The notes: generated by a model from the letters alone, not told the origin. DNA of 64,000 nt from Cryptomeria japonica (GCF_030272615.1 NC_081415.1:368591667-368655666); one strand, 5' to 3'. Shown: positions 1-12,639, counted from the first letter of the stretch. Numbers and translations are program-made.

Positions 1-1849
1 AGGGAGCACCTAGTGACAGAGGCATGTACTCCTTATGACAGACAGTGGACATTATGTAGTTTGACATTTTGTAGTCAGCCTGCGGGCCATACTTAGGACA
101 GACAGTCTGATTTTGTACTCTGATATTATTATGATATGTGATATGACAGGCATTGATATGATGGGATGCAATGTGTTATGACTTGTAGTTATTTTTCTAT
201 GTATGGATGACTTATGCACTGTTGATGAATGAATTGTGGAACATGTATGGATGTATTTTTTTTTTGCTTATGCGTTTTTGATGCATTTATAATATGAAAT
301 GGATAAGATGCTTGATGGGATGCTCGATGTAATGCAAATGTACTAACCAAATGAATGCAAGATGCAGCATATGTGTGGGGAAATCGGAGCACTAAACCAA
401 ACTAACTATCCGAACTGACGGAAGAAATGTTAGTAAGAAGAAAATGAGATAGAAGATAGGTAAAGATGAAGAAAAACTTGCTTTCAGTAATGCACTTTGT
501 AGGTGAGAACCTTTATTTTTAATATAGCAAAATGGATGCGTAGCATCATGGCATTGAAGGCCAGAGCTGAAATGCAACCCCTTTTTGCAAACAGACAGAC
601 ACATCACAGACAAACAACAATCACAACAAAAAAGAAAGGGATCATGAGCCATCCCAGTCACTCTAAATCACTCAATGACATCATCGAGCAACATAGGAAC
701 ATGATCGAAGCCAAAGATAAATCAATAAAAAGATAAGATACACAAATTCAAGCAAATCAGACAAACATCTTGATCTTCATTGTCAAAAGTTGAAAGTGCT
801 GATAGGACGATCATGCTGTCTGGTTTCAGGAAATGCGGTACCCCGTCTAAGACAGGACACAGTCTGGTTTCGAGTATACCACACCCTGTATAAGACCCAT
901 GATAGCAGTAACAAGGACAAATGATTTTGATGTTGATATTTGATTGATAAGACAATTTTGGTCAATTTGAATGTTTGATTTGATTGAAAAAGGTCATCTG
1001 TTAAAGCATGATTTCATTAAAGCACAATGTTTGATTGCGAGTCGTTGAATGTATACTCAGGGATCTGTCTATCCACAAAAAGAGATCCTTTATTGACAAA
1101 ATGCTTGTTTTTGGAGTTTAATGTTTTCAAAATGTTTTTGCGTTCATTTTTTTCAGGACTTTTTATGATTTTTAGGGATTTGCATTTTTTTCAATTTTTA
1201 AATATTTTTTTAGGACTTTATTTGATTTTTTTTTTTTTTGCTTGAAGATTTTTTCAGGACTGTATTTGATTTTTTTTTTTGAATTTTTTTCAGGACATTT
1301 TTTAAATGTTTTTATGATCTTTTTTCAGGACATTATTTGATTTTTTTTGAAGATTTTTTCAGGACATTTTTCAATTTTTAGAGATTTTTTTTCAGGACAT
1401 TATTGGATTCAAAATTTCCAGTGATTGATCATGACAAGGGGAAGGCACCCAATGCGTAGCTGAAAGACACATAGACCTAGGACCAAAACATATGTACAAG
1501 AAACTGGAGTAGGCAAGACAATGATGTTGACCAATAACAGGCCTGGAATAGAACATTGGGTCGAGACAAAGATAGGCATGATAAAGTGGCCGAGAAAAAC
1601 ATAGCTAGAAGTCATGATAGATGACGAAGCAATAATCTCATTACTCATGGCACCTGATTGCCAGGTTTTCACCATGGTACTTGCCCAAAGCACCTGTTTG
1701 CCAGGTTTTCACCAGAGGTCGAATCATTTTTTCTTTACTTTTTTGTTTTGCTTTTTTCTTCTTTTTCTCTTTTTTTTTTTTTTTTTGTATTTTTCATTTT
1801 TTCATTTTTTTTGTATTTTTTTCATTTTGTCATTTTTTTTGTATTTTTT
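1..1849 (-). other. 3' non-coding region of element A
   Basis: This is the stretch downstream of the integrase stop on the minus strand. It is low-complexity and T-rich on the plus strand, with two repeat blocks (1145-1410 and 1727-1878). I see no convincing gene in it. The LTR terminal sequence known from 12229-13806 does not occur here, so the 3' LTR must begin left of base 1. The small ORFs in this region have no recognisable family features. Confidence 0.6.
1145..1410. repeat. T-rich tandem repeat around TTTTTTCAGGAC
   Basis: The core TTTTTTCAGGAC followed by an ATT/TTT-rich tail recurs about seven times at irregular spacing of roughly 30-60 bp. On the element's own strand these are purine-rich GTCCTGAAAAAA units. 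They lie about 450 bp past the integrase stop. Their role is unknown. Confidence 0.75.
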
Positions 1850-1878
1850 TCATTTTTTCATTTTTTCGTATTTTTTCA
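1727..1878. repeat. Pyrimidine-rich simple repeat at the integrase 3' end
   Basis: A degenerate array of TTTTTTCATTTTT and TTTTTTTGTATTT units on the plus strand (purine-rich on the element strand). It overlaps the last codons of the integrase frame, giving an Lys/Met-rich tail that is probably not part of the original protein. Confidence 0.75.
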
Positions 1879-3082
1879 TGATCATATTTGAATAAGTACC
1901 GATAGAGAAATATGCCCAGTACTTGCGAAGATGCATGCTATTGATAGGATCAGACAGAGGTTCACCTTCTGGAGTCGCAAGCTGGTATGCCCCCGAGCCA
2001 TAGGCTGCAGTTACTATGAAAGGCCCAACCCAATTAGGTTCAAACTTGCCCTTGATGAGGTCAGTAGACTGTGCATTCTTGGGATTTGCCTTTAAAACCA
2101 GGTCTCCCACTTCGAAGTGTCGCCCTTTGACTTTCTTATTATAAGAGCGATGGAGACGATTTTGATATGCTTGCAAATGTGTTAGAGCTGTCTGACGTTT
2201 CTCATCTAACATCTCAAGCTGATGCAGCCGAGAGACTCTGTGTGTCTCATCATCAATCAGGTGTTGCAAGGAAACCCTCAAGGAAGGAATCTCGACTTCC
2301 AAAGGTAAAATGGCTTCCGCACCATACACCAAGGAATAAGGTGTTGCACCAGTAGGTGTGCGGATAGAAGTGCGATAGGCCCATAGTGCTAGATTTAACT
2401 GTACGTGCCAATCTCGACCAGCGTCATTGACAAATTTCTTTAGGATCTTGATAATGGTTTTATTTGATGCTTCAGCTTGCCCATTACCTTGTGGATAATA
2501 CGGACTGGAAAAATGATGTTGAATATGAAACTTGTTATAGAGTTCTTTGACATCTTTATTCTTAAAAGGTCGACCATTATCTGTGACTATGGCAAGGGGT
2601 ACCCCATATCTGCATATGATATAGTTCAACAAGAATTTTGAAATTTGGACACCAGTGATATAAGTCATGGGGATCGCTTCAATCCACTTTGTAAAATACT
2701 CTGTAGCTGTAATGATGAACTTGTGTCCATTTGCAGATGTTGGGTGAATCTTGTCAATAAGATCCAATCCCCATTGAGAAAAGGGCCATGGAGATATAAC
2801 AGAATGAAGCTCTTGAGCTGGTGCATGAATATAATTTCCATGAATCTGGCATTTATAGCATTTCTTAACAAACTCATGAACATCTTTTTCCAGAGTAGGC
2901 CAATAATACCCAGCACGAATCAACTTTTTGGCTAAGCTAAGACCATTGAAATGGCCCCCACATATACCATCGTGAACCTCGCGTAAAGCCGTTTGTGCTT
3001 CGTTAGAATCCAAACACCTAAGGAGGGTATGGTCAAAGGAACGACGGTAAAGAGTGTCGGTGATGATGACATATTTGGCTGT
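1850..3082 (-). pseudogene. Element A integrase
   Basis: Catalyses strand transfer of element cDNA into chromosomal DNA. Visible in order are the His/Cys zinc-binding region (HDGICGGH ... CYKCQ), the RNase-H-fold core and a C-terminal region with a GPFIV motif. All three catalytic acidic residues are present: D in WGLDLI, D in VTDNGRPF and E in GQAEASNK. A stop codon at 3083-3085 separates it from the preceding RNase H segment; otherwise the domain is open to 1850. It is in the same frame as the two RNase H segments upstream. The best-preserved part of element A, but it would not be made unless the upstream stops were read through. Confidence 0.9.
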
Positions 3083-3784
3083 CTATTGGATAAAGGCTCG
3101 GCGTTGGTTAGCAGAAAAGTTAGGTGGTAAGGTTTGGGATTTCAAATATTGATATACATCATTGTACCATGGGGAATTGGGACCAACAAGAACGCACATC
3201 ACGTCAGCTGTCGGAATGTCAAAAGAGGGAATCAGTAATTGTTCGACCAAGAATTCACACTTGTCCATATTATGAGGCATATTCAACATGGAAGCAATCG
3301 TAGCCATTGCATCTGCCGACTTGTTTTGCATTCTTGGCACTTGACTGAAATGGATAGCTGTGAATTTTGTCTTGAAGAAATCTACCATGTGCTTATAAGG
3401 AATAAGCTTTTCATCTTTTGTTTCGTAGTCATCGTTGACTTGTCGGATGACTAATTGAGAATCTCCATAGACTTACAAATGCTTGATGTTCTAGTGGACT
3501 GCTACTCGGAGTCCTGTGACCAGTGCTTCATACTCTGCAATGTTATTGGTACAATGGAAAGTTATTCTGTAGGACTTTGGAATAGCATCACCTTGAGGGG
3601 TGACAAACAGAATACCAGCTCCGGACCCGAACTTGGTATGGGATCCATCAAAGTATAACTTCCATTCATTAGATGGTGTGAGAGCAAAGACTGATTCATC
3701 TGGAAAATCGGTCAACATGGGATGATCGTCAGAAATAGGAGCGTCTGCAAGTTGATCTGCTATGATTTGTCCCTTTATCGCCTT
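3083..3784 (-). pseudogene. Element A second (archaeal-type) RNase H
   Basis: This segment has the features WKLYFDGS, GSGAGI and NIAEYEAL, which match the archaeal/plant-type RNase H acquired by Tat-lineage Ty3/gypsy elements in addition to the ordinary RNase H. It sits between the retroviral-type RNase H and integrase, the position known for that lineage. Two in-frame stops (after the AVH and KHL motifs, around 3470-3491) split it. Downstream text with DSQLVI and NKSADAMA completes the domain and linker. The family assignment comes from motif recognition. Confidence 0.85.
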
Positions 3785-4488
3785 TCACTCCATATACTCA
3801 ATATCAAATTCACTGAGGATCATGACCCACTTTGCTAGGCGACCTGTCAAAGCTGCTCGGCTAAGCAAATATTTTAAGGGATCAATTTTTGCAACCAACA
3901 ATGTTTGGTGGCTTAGCATATAATGTCGGAGCTTTTGTGTTGCAAATACCACCGCTAAGCATGCCCTCTCAATAGTTGAATAATTTAATTCATAACCAAC
4001 CAGTGTCCGGCTGATATAATAAATAGCTCTTTCTTTGCCATTCTCATCTTGTTGAGCCAAGAGAACTCCTAATGCTGTTTCAGTTGTAGAGATATATAAT
4101 AAAAAGGGTTTTCCTTATATAGGGGGCATTAGAATAGGCGGTGACAGCAAATAGTCTTTGAGAGCTTGAAAGGCTGATTGACATTGCTCAGTCCATTTAA
4201 AAGCGACACCTTTGTGGAGTAGATGTTGGAATGGATGACATTTGTCAGCCAACTGAGCTATGAAGTGACGAATTGACTGGAGCTTTCCTTGCAGACTTCT
4301 TAATTGCCAGAGGTTTGAAGGTGGAGGCATATTCATTATTGCTTTGACCTTGGCGGGGTCAACCTCAATGCCTCGGTGAGAAACAATGTATCCGAGTAAT
4401 TTGCCAGTTGTAACACCAAAGACACACTATTTTGGATTGAGCCTGAGTTTGTAGGTCTCCATTCTGTCGAAGATTGGGCCCAGGATGG
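3785..4488 (-). pseudogene. Element A RT thumb and RNase H
   Basis: The RT C-terminal (thumb) motif, LRSLQGKLQSIRHFIAQL, is followed by a retroviral-type RNase H with AIYYISRTL and YSTIERACLAVVFA. Stops interrupt it near 4115 and at about 4425, and a TAG closes it at 3785-3787. The frame differs by one from the RT palm (4489-5208), so an indel lies close to 4489, just past the catalytic YVDD motif. Confidence 0.85.
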
Positions 4489-5208
4489 CTAGATGACTAT
4501 CTCTGGTGACAATTTACATAACAAGTCATCAACATAATCCTCCATCAAAGTGTGCATGAAATCATGAAAAATTGTCGTCATTGCTCTTTGATATGTTGCA
4601 CCTACATTTTTGAGACCGAAGGGCATCACATTCCAGCAATAAGTGCCCCAAGCACATGTGAATGCGGTCTTATGTTGATCTTCAGGTGCAATACGGATTT
4701 GGTTGTAGCCGGAGAAACCATCCATTAGTGAAAGCATCTCATATCCAGCCGTCATGTCCACTATGATGTCTATGTTTGGCAATGGAAAATCATCCTTAGG
4801 GCATGCTTTATTGAGGTCCCGAAAATCTATGCAGATTCTAATGCCCCCAGTTACTTTGCTAACTGGTACTAGATTTGAAATCTAGTCTGCATAATCAATG
4901 GGTCTGATGAAGCCCACATCTAGTAATTTTTTTAATTCCACTTTGACCAAAAGAGCCACCTGAGGATGCATCTTTCTAAGCTTTTGTTTAACAGGCTTGG
5001 CATCTACTTTCAATGGCAAATGATGAAGGACTAACTCTGGATCAAGGCCAGGCATATCTGCATAGGACCATGCAAAGCTGATCTTCTTCTCTAGAAAGAA
5101 ATTGACAAAATCTATTTTTTCTTGTTTTGATAGAGAAGCAGCAAAATGAATGACCTTAGGATTGTCAAGTGTACCCAAATTGATTTCCTCGGTCATTTCC
5201 ACAAGCAA
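4489..5208 (-). pseudogene. Element A reverse transcriptase, fingers and palm
   Basis: RNA/DNA-dependent DNA polymerase core. Motifs seen in order are GFIRPIDYAD, RICIDFRDLN, MPFGLKN and the catalytic YVDD, all in register. A TAG stop interrupts it at about 4882-4884, right after the first motif. The reading frame is lost just after YVDD at about 4489. It follows the gag-protease frame with only a TAA stop (5212-5214) between, as expected for one former gag-pol polyprotein. Confidence 0.9.
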
Positions 5209-5211
5209 GGT

Positions 5212-7665
5212 TTATTTGTCCTGAATTGATAGGGGTACGTCCACTCTTCCACCTTTGGGCGCCTTAGAAAGGTTTTCACCCGCAGGTACGTCTTTTATTT
5301 TTACTTTTGTAGGATCAGAGAGTGCCTTACGGTTTTCACTCAAAGATCTATTCTTTTGATTTTTTTCTTTTTTCTTTTCTTTTTCATGACTGGAAGAGGG
5401 AGTTGACTCCCCGAAATATGCTGTGGAATCCAGGTCAATAGCAAATCCTGCCTTATGATCGCCCTGTGGTATGCCTTCCCGTAGTCCCAAGAATTCTGCA
5501 ATTGCTTCGTCATTTTGAAAATAGTCCAATGTGAGCGGTTCTTGTTGGTCATATTGGATAAGTTGGGGATATATGAGGGGCATGTCATCATCAGTTGTAA
5601 GGATAGAGAGGGCTGATATGGTAAAAATGTGAACATCTGTGGTGTCACTATCTGAACTGCTTGTATCAGATTCGGAGCTTGGATCCCAAAATGACTCTAT
5701 CCAAGCATGAGGACATGTTTTAGGAAGAGGAGTTATTTCATGTTTGTCCTCCATAGGCAAATTATCAGGGTCAATGAAGATATTGTCTAGGGCATAGGAG
5801 CTAGAAGAAAAAGAACTCCACTCCCATTCATTAGAATCAGTTTCGGGTCGGGTATCCTCAGGTGTTATTTCATCGTCAGAATCACACCCTTTTCGACACG
5901 TGGACATTTTGATAGATGTGGATCCAATTCGTAATGGTACAAAACCTAACCCTAAAGTTGGGGGTTGCCTCGTGGGTATGACAGGTTCTAGCCTTCCATT
6001 GTTGTTCAGGCCTAAGCCACTACAGCCATCATATCCTTTCTTTTGCAGCATAGTAAATCCTTTGCCATACAATTCCACTGGCAACTTGACAGGTGGGGTT
6101 TCAATTGGATCCTTATAGAGCCAATCTATGACATCATCATCTACAGTTTCTTTGTCAAGTTCTCCCCATCTTGCAAATGTAGTGGGAGGCTGATATTGAA
6201 TAATGACCTTGGGTTCCTTTTGCAATAAATGCGGTTTTCCATATGATTTTGGAGACATCGGCAAATTCCCAATGAGGAATGTTTGGTCCATTGAATATTC
6301 TCCACACCCTTGGTCCTGTATCTTCAGTTTTCCTTTGACAGCATCTAACAATGCATTGGGATCCACATAACCATTTGATTTGGCTTCTCTATTTACTGGG
6401 ACTTGCTGCTGAGGAGTATCCTTTAAGGTAGCATAGAACTGAAATGGATTAGGATCTCCTGGAATTGTTATCTCAGTTCCATTGTAAGGATATTTTAGAC
6501 ATTGATGATATGTGGATGGAACTGCTTTCATTGCATGGATCCATGGATGGCCAAGAATCATATTATAAGGGAGATCAAGGTCTAGGACTTGTAGGAAAGT
6601 ATTTTCTGTCACTGGACCAACTCTGATAGGCAATGTAATTATCCCTTTGGATGGGCGTTCAGCATCATCATATGCTTTAATTGTTATCCTTTTGGAAGCA
6701 TCAATGTCATTTTCTGTATATCCGAGGCCAATGACCACTCTCAAGGTGCAGATATTAAGACCCGCTCCGCCATCTATCAAGACTCGCCGGATTTTGCAAT
6801 TATGGACAAAGACTTCTAGGTGCAAAGGGTCATTATGAGGGAGCTTATCAGATGAGATATCACTATCAGAAAATGTGACACTTTGGGAAACAGCTAAATG
6901 TCCAATCCGCGCTTGAAATTGGTCAACATCAATATTTGTTGGGACAGTGGACTCAATCAAAGCTTTATCTAGGACTGCACGATGCATGGGAGACATTTTC
7001 AACAACTCTAGAATGGATATTTGTGCAGGTGTTTTTCCTAGATGATCCAAAAGATTATACTGACTTGCAGGAGTTGGTTTGGGAGGAGCTGTAGGAGCTC
7101 CTTTCAAGACTATTTTGGATCGATGAGTGGTAACCGCGCAAGAAGGATCTTTTCCTTTTATTCTCAAGGTGGAGACATACTCATTTGACGCATAAAAACA
7201 ATTAATAACATTGTGATAACCGGTATTTGCATAATTGGCCGTTTGAGAAGAGTTGGAAGAAGACGCTTTACCCTTGTCATGATCCAGCAAAGGAGTTTTG
7301 AAAATGGTATGATCAGCGTTGGAGGTCGGATGGGGTGGATCTACCTCAATTACTCCTTGCTCTAATAAATCTTGAATCATGTGTTTTAATTGAAAACAGG
7401 AAGCAGTTTTATGTCCTTTAGACTGATGATACTCACAGTATGCATTATCATTCCACCAATGTGGCTTTACCGCTGGTTCTGCCTTAATATCTGGTAGCTT
7501 GATAAATTTCGCTTGTATTAATTGCTTCATTACTGATTCGATAGGCTCTCCCAATGGCGTAAACTGTCGAGGGGGCCCATCCCACAATCGGAAGGGTTTG
7601 CGTTGTTGATTTTGTTGTTGGCCTTGTTGTTGATTATATTGTTGAGCATGTTGTTGATATTGCGG
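5212..7665 (-). pseudogene. Element A zinc-finger, protease and G-patch segment
   Basis: The open stretch (791 codons from the first Met at 7587) begins with a C-x2-H-x4-H-x4-C knuckle (CEYHQSKGHKTASC, near residue 50). It continues with an aspartic protease (LIDGGAGLN near residue 265; the usual Ser/Thr after the catalytic Asp is Gly) and then a glycine-rich G-patch-like stretch (KKGYDGCSGLGL, near residue 515). An acidic Ser/Asp-rich tail leads to the RT. G-patch segments beside retroelement proteases are known in some plant Ty3/gypsy elements and in betaretroviruses. A TAG at 7666-7668 separates it from gag and a TAA at 5212-5214 from the RT. Confidence 0.82.
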
Positions 7666-8490
7666 CTATTGAACATGCTGTTGATATTGCGACTGTTGAG
7701 CATGCTGTTGATATTGCGGCTGTTGAGCAACATTGCTCCTTGGTGCTTGATTTTGTTCCATAGTTGACATGTTAGGAACACTCATTTTCTTGATTGTGAA
7801 TGGGGGTTGATTTGCATTCACCGCTCTCGCATCAACAACACCATCATTAGTGACATTCTTGTTCTTATACCAAAATCTGTTTCTATCCCCTGAATAATTT
7901 GTGTTGTCATTATCTTTATTGTGCTTGATAATTCCTTTAGCTACAAGAGCCGTTTCAATGCTCATTCCTTTCTTAATGAGTTTCTCTATAGTACTAGGAC
8001 TTTTCAATTTTAGCTCATACATCATTTTTGGGACCAAATTCTGGATAAATAGATTCACTTCCTGTTCTTCAGGTATATCGAGAGAAGAATGACTATACAA
8101 GCTTTGCCAGCATTGCAAGAAAGTCACTAATGGTTCACCTTGCTTTTGCTTGGTATTGCATAAATCTGACATAGTCACGTCACTGTCGATATTAAACGCG
8201 AAATGAGATAAAAACTTTTGAGCCAATTCCGACCAAGTCTTTATATTTCCTGGGAGATGTGAATACCAATCCATGGCTTGTCCCATGAGACTTCGTGCAA
8301 ATAATCGCATTAAATATGTCTCTTCATAGCTCACTTCCGTACATGCCGCAAAAAATGCTCGAATATGATCCTTTGGATTGCCATTCCCTTTATATTTCTC
8401 AAAGTTAGGTGCCTCAAAATGCTTAGGGAATGGAGGCATGTATACACTCTTGTCAAAGGGATTAGGACATAAATCTTGATCTGTATACAA
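7666..8490 (-). pseudogene. Element A gag core (capsid-like)
   Basis: This has the conserved plant retrotransposon gag signature: FEKYKGNGNPKDHI, LFARSLMGQAMDWYSHL, TWSELAQKFLSHF and KQGEPLVTFLQ. Gag forms the virus-like particle in the cytoplasm. The segment ends in a Gln/His-rich repeat (QYQQHAQQ units). The TAG at 7666-7668 lies inside that Gln run and could have come from CAG by a single C-to-T change. It is in the same frame as the zinc-finger/protease stretch downstream. Confidence 0.88.
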
Positions 8491-8526
8491 CTTCTTCGTT
8501 CCTTTAGTTTCTAATGCATCAACTTT

Positions 8527-9120
8527 TCATTGCAACTTCTCAAGTTGTTGCGCAATTGTATCAGATTTTAGAGGTCCATCATTAATCCCAGTTGGTATTC
8601 TTTGTTGATATATCACATTTCCGATCAGTTGTTGATACTCTACAATGGGCATTTTTGACATTTCCGGCACATAAAGTTCTTGGTACATCTCTTGTTGTTG
8701 CGGTTGTGCTATGCCTTGATATTGACCTTGTTGTTGTGCTTCTTGGAGCCTAGGTTGATATTGCAATTGAGTAGGTTGTTGATATTGCATAGGCGCCACT
8801 TGCAGTTGTGAAGTAGAATAGCTTGCTTGCCTTGGCACATATTGAGGCACATGTTGGTGTTGAGGTTGACAAATAGGAATTTGTTGACTTTGTGCCAATT
8901 GTTGTCGTGGTGTATATCCCATCAATTGTAAAAAACTTTGTTTAGATGGTTTTCGTTGCTTCTCCTTAGGATGGGGTATGGCTTGCATTAACTTGTTGTG
9001 TTGCTTGTCCAATCCATTGTGATGGTTGTAAGTTTGCGTTAACTTGTAATGGTGCCGAAGGCACTGCAATTTCTTGTCGAATACGATATTGTTGTTGTTG
9101 CACATCATTTGTTTGCACAT
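8527..9120 (-). pseudogene. Element A gag, Gln-rich middle part
   Basis: A Gln/Pro/Tyr-rich low-complexity segment (many QQ and YQ pairs) in the same frame as the gag core, from which it is separated by one TGA at 8527-8529. It overlaps the end of the N-terminal gag frame (8966-10144), so the original gag was probably continuous across a single-base frame change near 8970-9000. No domain is recognised. Confidence 0.65.
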
Positions 9121-10144
9121 TCGATTGTACCTTTTGTATATTATTCAATCGTTGCAACAATTGTTGTTGGTACAAACCACTATCCGTAGCTCTTTGTGTT
9201 GCCATTATCGAAGGATCTGTCGCAATAGTGTTTGGCAAATATATTGAATTTAACGGGACATAAGAACTTTTTTGCATCGTGGAATTGCTTTGGACATTAT
9301 TGATATTAGGCATTCCAGTTGTGAAGCTTTCTTGTATCTTAGATGTTGATCCAATTTTATGCATATTAGGAACTACTTCTTGTTGAGGGATATTTGTCAA
9401 TATTTGCGTAGTCCTTGTTTGATCTTGTGTTGCAGGTGTTACATTGAATAGTGGATTATTTATGGTCTCAAATGGTGACTTTTGAGGAATAGTCACTGTC
9501 AATGCCTTTGAAGCACGTTTACTCATTAAGGTAGGCTGAGTTTCAGGTTGCACATTTTCTTCAGTTGGATGTGGAGAGAAACTTAACAACTCACCACCTT
9601 GTTGTTTTTGCACATTGACTTGTTCACTTGAAGAGGTCACATTACTCATCATGTTAAGATATTTTTGTGGAAACATCTTAAAGACCTTACTCAAGAACTT
9701 ATCCATCTTTTTTGTTATCTTTGGATTTTGAAGGAACATGTCAACATCATCTGAATCATCGGAATCAGATGAAGAGTCTGGTTGAATATTTGAATTTGTT
9801 TCTTGGTGAATGCCTTGACCCAAACCAAATCCTTGTGAGAGAGTTGGTTCTTCATACAATGTTTGTATTTCCTGTTGCAAGTTGGACTGATTCCAATTGA
9901 AAGGTGCATTTCCTCTTGGAGTTGGTGGGACACTCCCTTGTCCTGGTTTCATAGGTACAAACATTGGTTCATATAATGGTGGTGGTACAAGTTGAACTGT
10001 TCCATATGGTGGTAGAGATGTGTTTGATGAACCTTCAACTTGCACTGTTTGACTAGTTTGAAACTGTGAATTTGCTATGTTGTCCATGGGTTGATACATT
10101 GGTTCACTCATCTTCTTAGATCTTGATCTTGTCTCAACAGGCAT
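8966..10144 (-). pseudogene. Element A gag N-terminus
   Basis: A 392-codon open frame beginning at an ATG (MPVETRSRSKKM) at the end of a 2-kb leader. It is rich in Gln, Asn, Ser and Pro, with an acidic stretch (SDSDDSDDVDMF) near residue 125. This is consistent with the extended, poorly conserved N-terminus of Tat-type gag proteins. The frame is shifted by one relative to the rest of gag. Confidence 0.65.
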
Positions 10145-12204
10145 GTCACTTATGCAATGTTTTGTTTGTTTGTTTTTTTTTTTTGGAATTTTTCAAGGAT
10201 AATATGTGATATGCAACTAAATGCAAACTAAATAGATGAAAATGCAATCTATGTTTTTGGTTGTTTTTGAAGATTTTGACAAACTTATGAATGCAAATCT
10301 AAAAGAGACCTTTAGGAAATTGAAATGATGTCTAGACCTCAAAGGACAAAAGGACTAAGTGATAATAGGACAAATGACAAAGTCTCCCCTATATGCTTGG
10401 ATACTAAGCTAGGTTTGACCAAATGACAATAATGACAAAAGACAAAAGGTTTGATAAGGTCTAGACTTCTTAACAATGACTTAGGGTTTATCAAAGATTT
10501 GGATTACTCAAGTATGACAAAACCTAGTTTTGGCACTATATGCAAAGGGACAATTACTATGCAAGTGACCCTAATATGATATGATAATGACCTAAGCTTA
10601 ATGAAGAGACCTAGGGTATGCAATGTATGACAATGGTATGACTTTAATGCAAGAGGACATATGCAAATGAATGACCCTTATTGATATGCAAAGGAGTATG
10701 ACTTAGGTGAAACCTAACCTTGGTACTTGACAATGAACTTTGCAAAATGCAACCTAGGATGAACCTAAATGTAAGTAACATGAATGTTAAGACAAGATTT
10801 GGAACAATGTTTGATCATCATATTGGAAGATGTGTTTTGAACCTTGTTGAACTTTTTGTTGGATGAATGTCTCTTGTGTTTAATCTTATGTTGGATCAAT
10901 TTGTTTTATTTTTGGAATGATACACAATTCAACTTTTGACAAACAAAGAATACAAGATATTGCAACTTAGACTCAAGACAATCATGCTCATTTCCACATT
11001 TCTTATGGTAGGCAAAGACATTAGGTACTTGAGAGGTAGACTCATTATGGGATTCAAGGAGAATACATAGATGCTTGACCCCACGGGCTCCCCTCCACGG
11101 CACTCACTTCTCAGGGCAGCCAAGCATTAGTCCCCATGGAAATCTCCCCATGGCAAACTTAGTATCTCTTCCAAGTATCCGAACTTGTCCTTCTCAAGCA
11201 ACTAGAAGGGTTTTTGGCCTCTAAAACAAGGTGTTTAGTAAGGATTTCTGTTAAGCATTACTCCTTGATGTCACACAAGCGTGATTGAGACATTAAGCCC
11301 ATCAAGATACCAAACAAATGTAGTCACGCAAGCACGATTTAGACCAAGAGGCCCTACTTAGATGTTGATATGAGAAAGTGTTCAAGGGTCATCACTTCCC
11401 AAGTAACTGCAATTCCCACGTAACACTTCCTTCAAAGCTTTCGCTCATCGGGTATTTTTTTATAGTGAGTTAGAATGCCAACGAATTCTAGCCGTACTCA
11501 CTTTGGGTCATCCCCTTCTCACGATTATCACTTTCTTGCAAAAGCAAAGTGGTCGGGAAGGCAGGCCCTCTAGATGTGACACACAATCAACAACACAAGC
11601 ATGGTATCGAAGATCTAGATTTCTGATCACCCTAAGAAGGATGAGAGCATACTCTCCTACTCCAATGTCATACTTAACAATCAAAGCAAACAAATGTTCA
11701 TTCCAACCTATTTATAAATCACTAAGTGCCTAATTAAAAATCATAAACACAAAAGTTTGGTTGTTTCTCCAAGGCAACCTGCAAAACCCAAGTTAGAGGT
11801 TTGATTTGTTGTCTTTGACCATCGATTCTGCATAACACATGTTAGTAGTTTGATTTGTAGTCTTTGCCATGCATATGCCAAGATTCTGCATAGATAATTA
11901 ATACTAAAATCCAAAGCACAGAAAACAGAATGCAAAAACACAACAAATTTCAAGTAAACACTGCATTTTTTACCTCTGTTCTAGACTTTACACAGGTGCA
12001 GAAGTCATGACACAAGCACAGAATGTCTGACACAAGCGTAGAATGTCCCCTACACAAGCGCAGAATGTCTGACACAAGCGCAAGTTGTCTTACACAGGCG
12101 CAGAAGTCTCCAGAATACCCTGCACGACCCTGTTTTTGGGTTTTTGGCCTGCAAAATCAACTTGAAAGCACTCCAAAACACAGTTAGAGGGTTAGATGGT
12201 TAGT
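10145..12204 (-). other. Element A 5' leader
   Basis: Untranslated region between the primer site and the gag ATG on the minus strand. It holds no plausible gene. Its plus-strand sequence near the ATG is a series of GACAAA/ATGCAA-rich words. Nearest the primer site is a short tandem array (11991-12112). Long leaders are usual in this lineage. Confidence 0.7.
11991..12112. repeat. Short tandem repeat, about 20-22 bp, in element A leader
   Basis: About five or six copies of ACACAAGCGCAGAATGTCTG-like units with point differences (CACAGGTGCAGAAGTC, CACAAGCACAGAATGTC, ACACAAGCGCAAGTTGTC). They sit about 100 bp downstream of the primer site in element orientation. Confidence 0.8.
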
Positions 12205-12223
12205 GTTCACATCGGGTTCACCA
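12205..12223 (-). other. Element A primer-binding site (tRNA-Trp type)
   Basis: The plus strand reads GTTCACATCGGGTTCACCA, which resembles the 3' end of plant tRNA-Trp as I remember it, with about two differences. On the element strand it therefore begins TGG, five bases past the LTR end. Position and sequence both fit minus-strand DNA synthesis priming. The tRNA identity is from memory and less certain than the site itself. Confidence 0.75.
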
Positions 12224-12639
12224 ATTAATGTAGCATAGGAAATAGGAAATCATCACAAACAAGATAAACATAATAGCTCAATCACAAATGCATTCATTGC
12301 AATGAATCTATCCTAAGACACATTCAATAGAGACATGAAAACAAAGCATACAAAACTAGAAATTATGCAAACCATAGACACGATTTGAATGCTCCTTCAT
12401 GCGGCTCCATTGTTCTTCTTTCCTCTCCAAATAGTTGTGGATCTCACCTACAAGTGCACACACAATTGAAAGCAAGTAGACGGGGTTTTTGATCAAGAGT
12501 ACTAGAAGTTCGATAGTCTGATTAAGGATTATTCTCATTATTAGCCAAGATTGAAGAAATTCATCCAATTTATAGAAGAATTGGAGAGATGACAAGATTA
12601 GCATGATAGTGATTCGAATGGAAATTCAAATCAAGATTA

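Noticed and set aside
5340-5648. Overlapping ORFs inside element A coding region on both strands
   Set aside because: Shadows of the gag-pol frame without family features.
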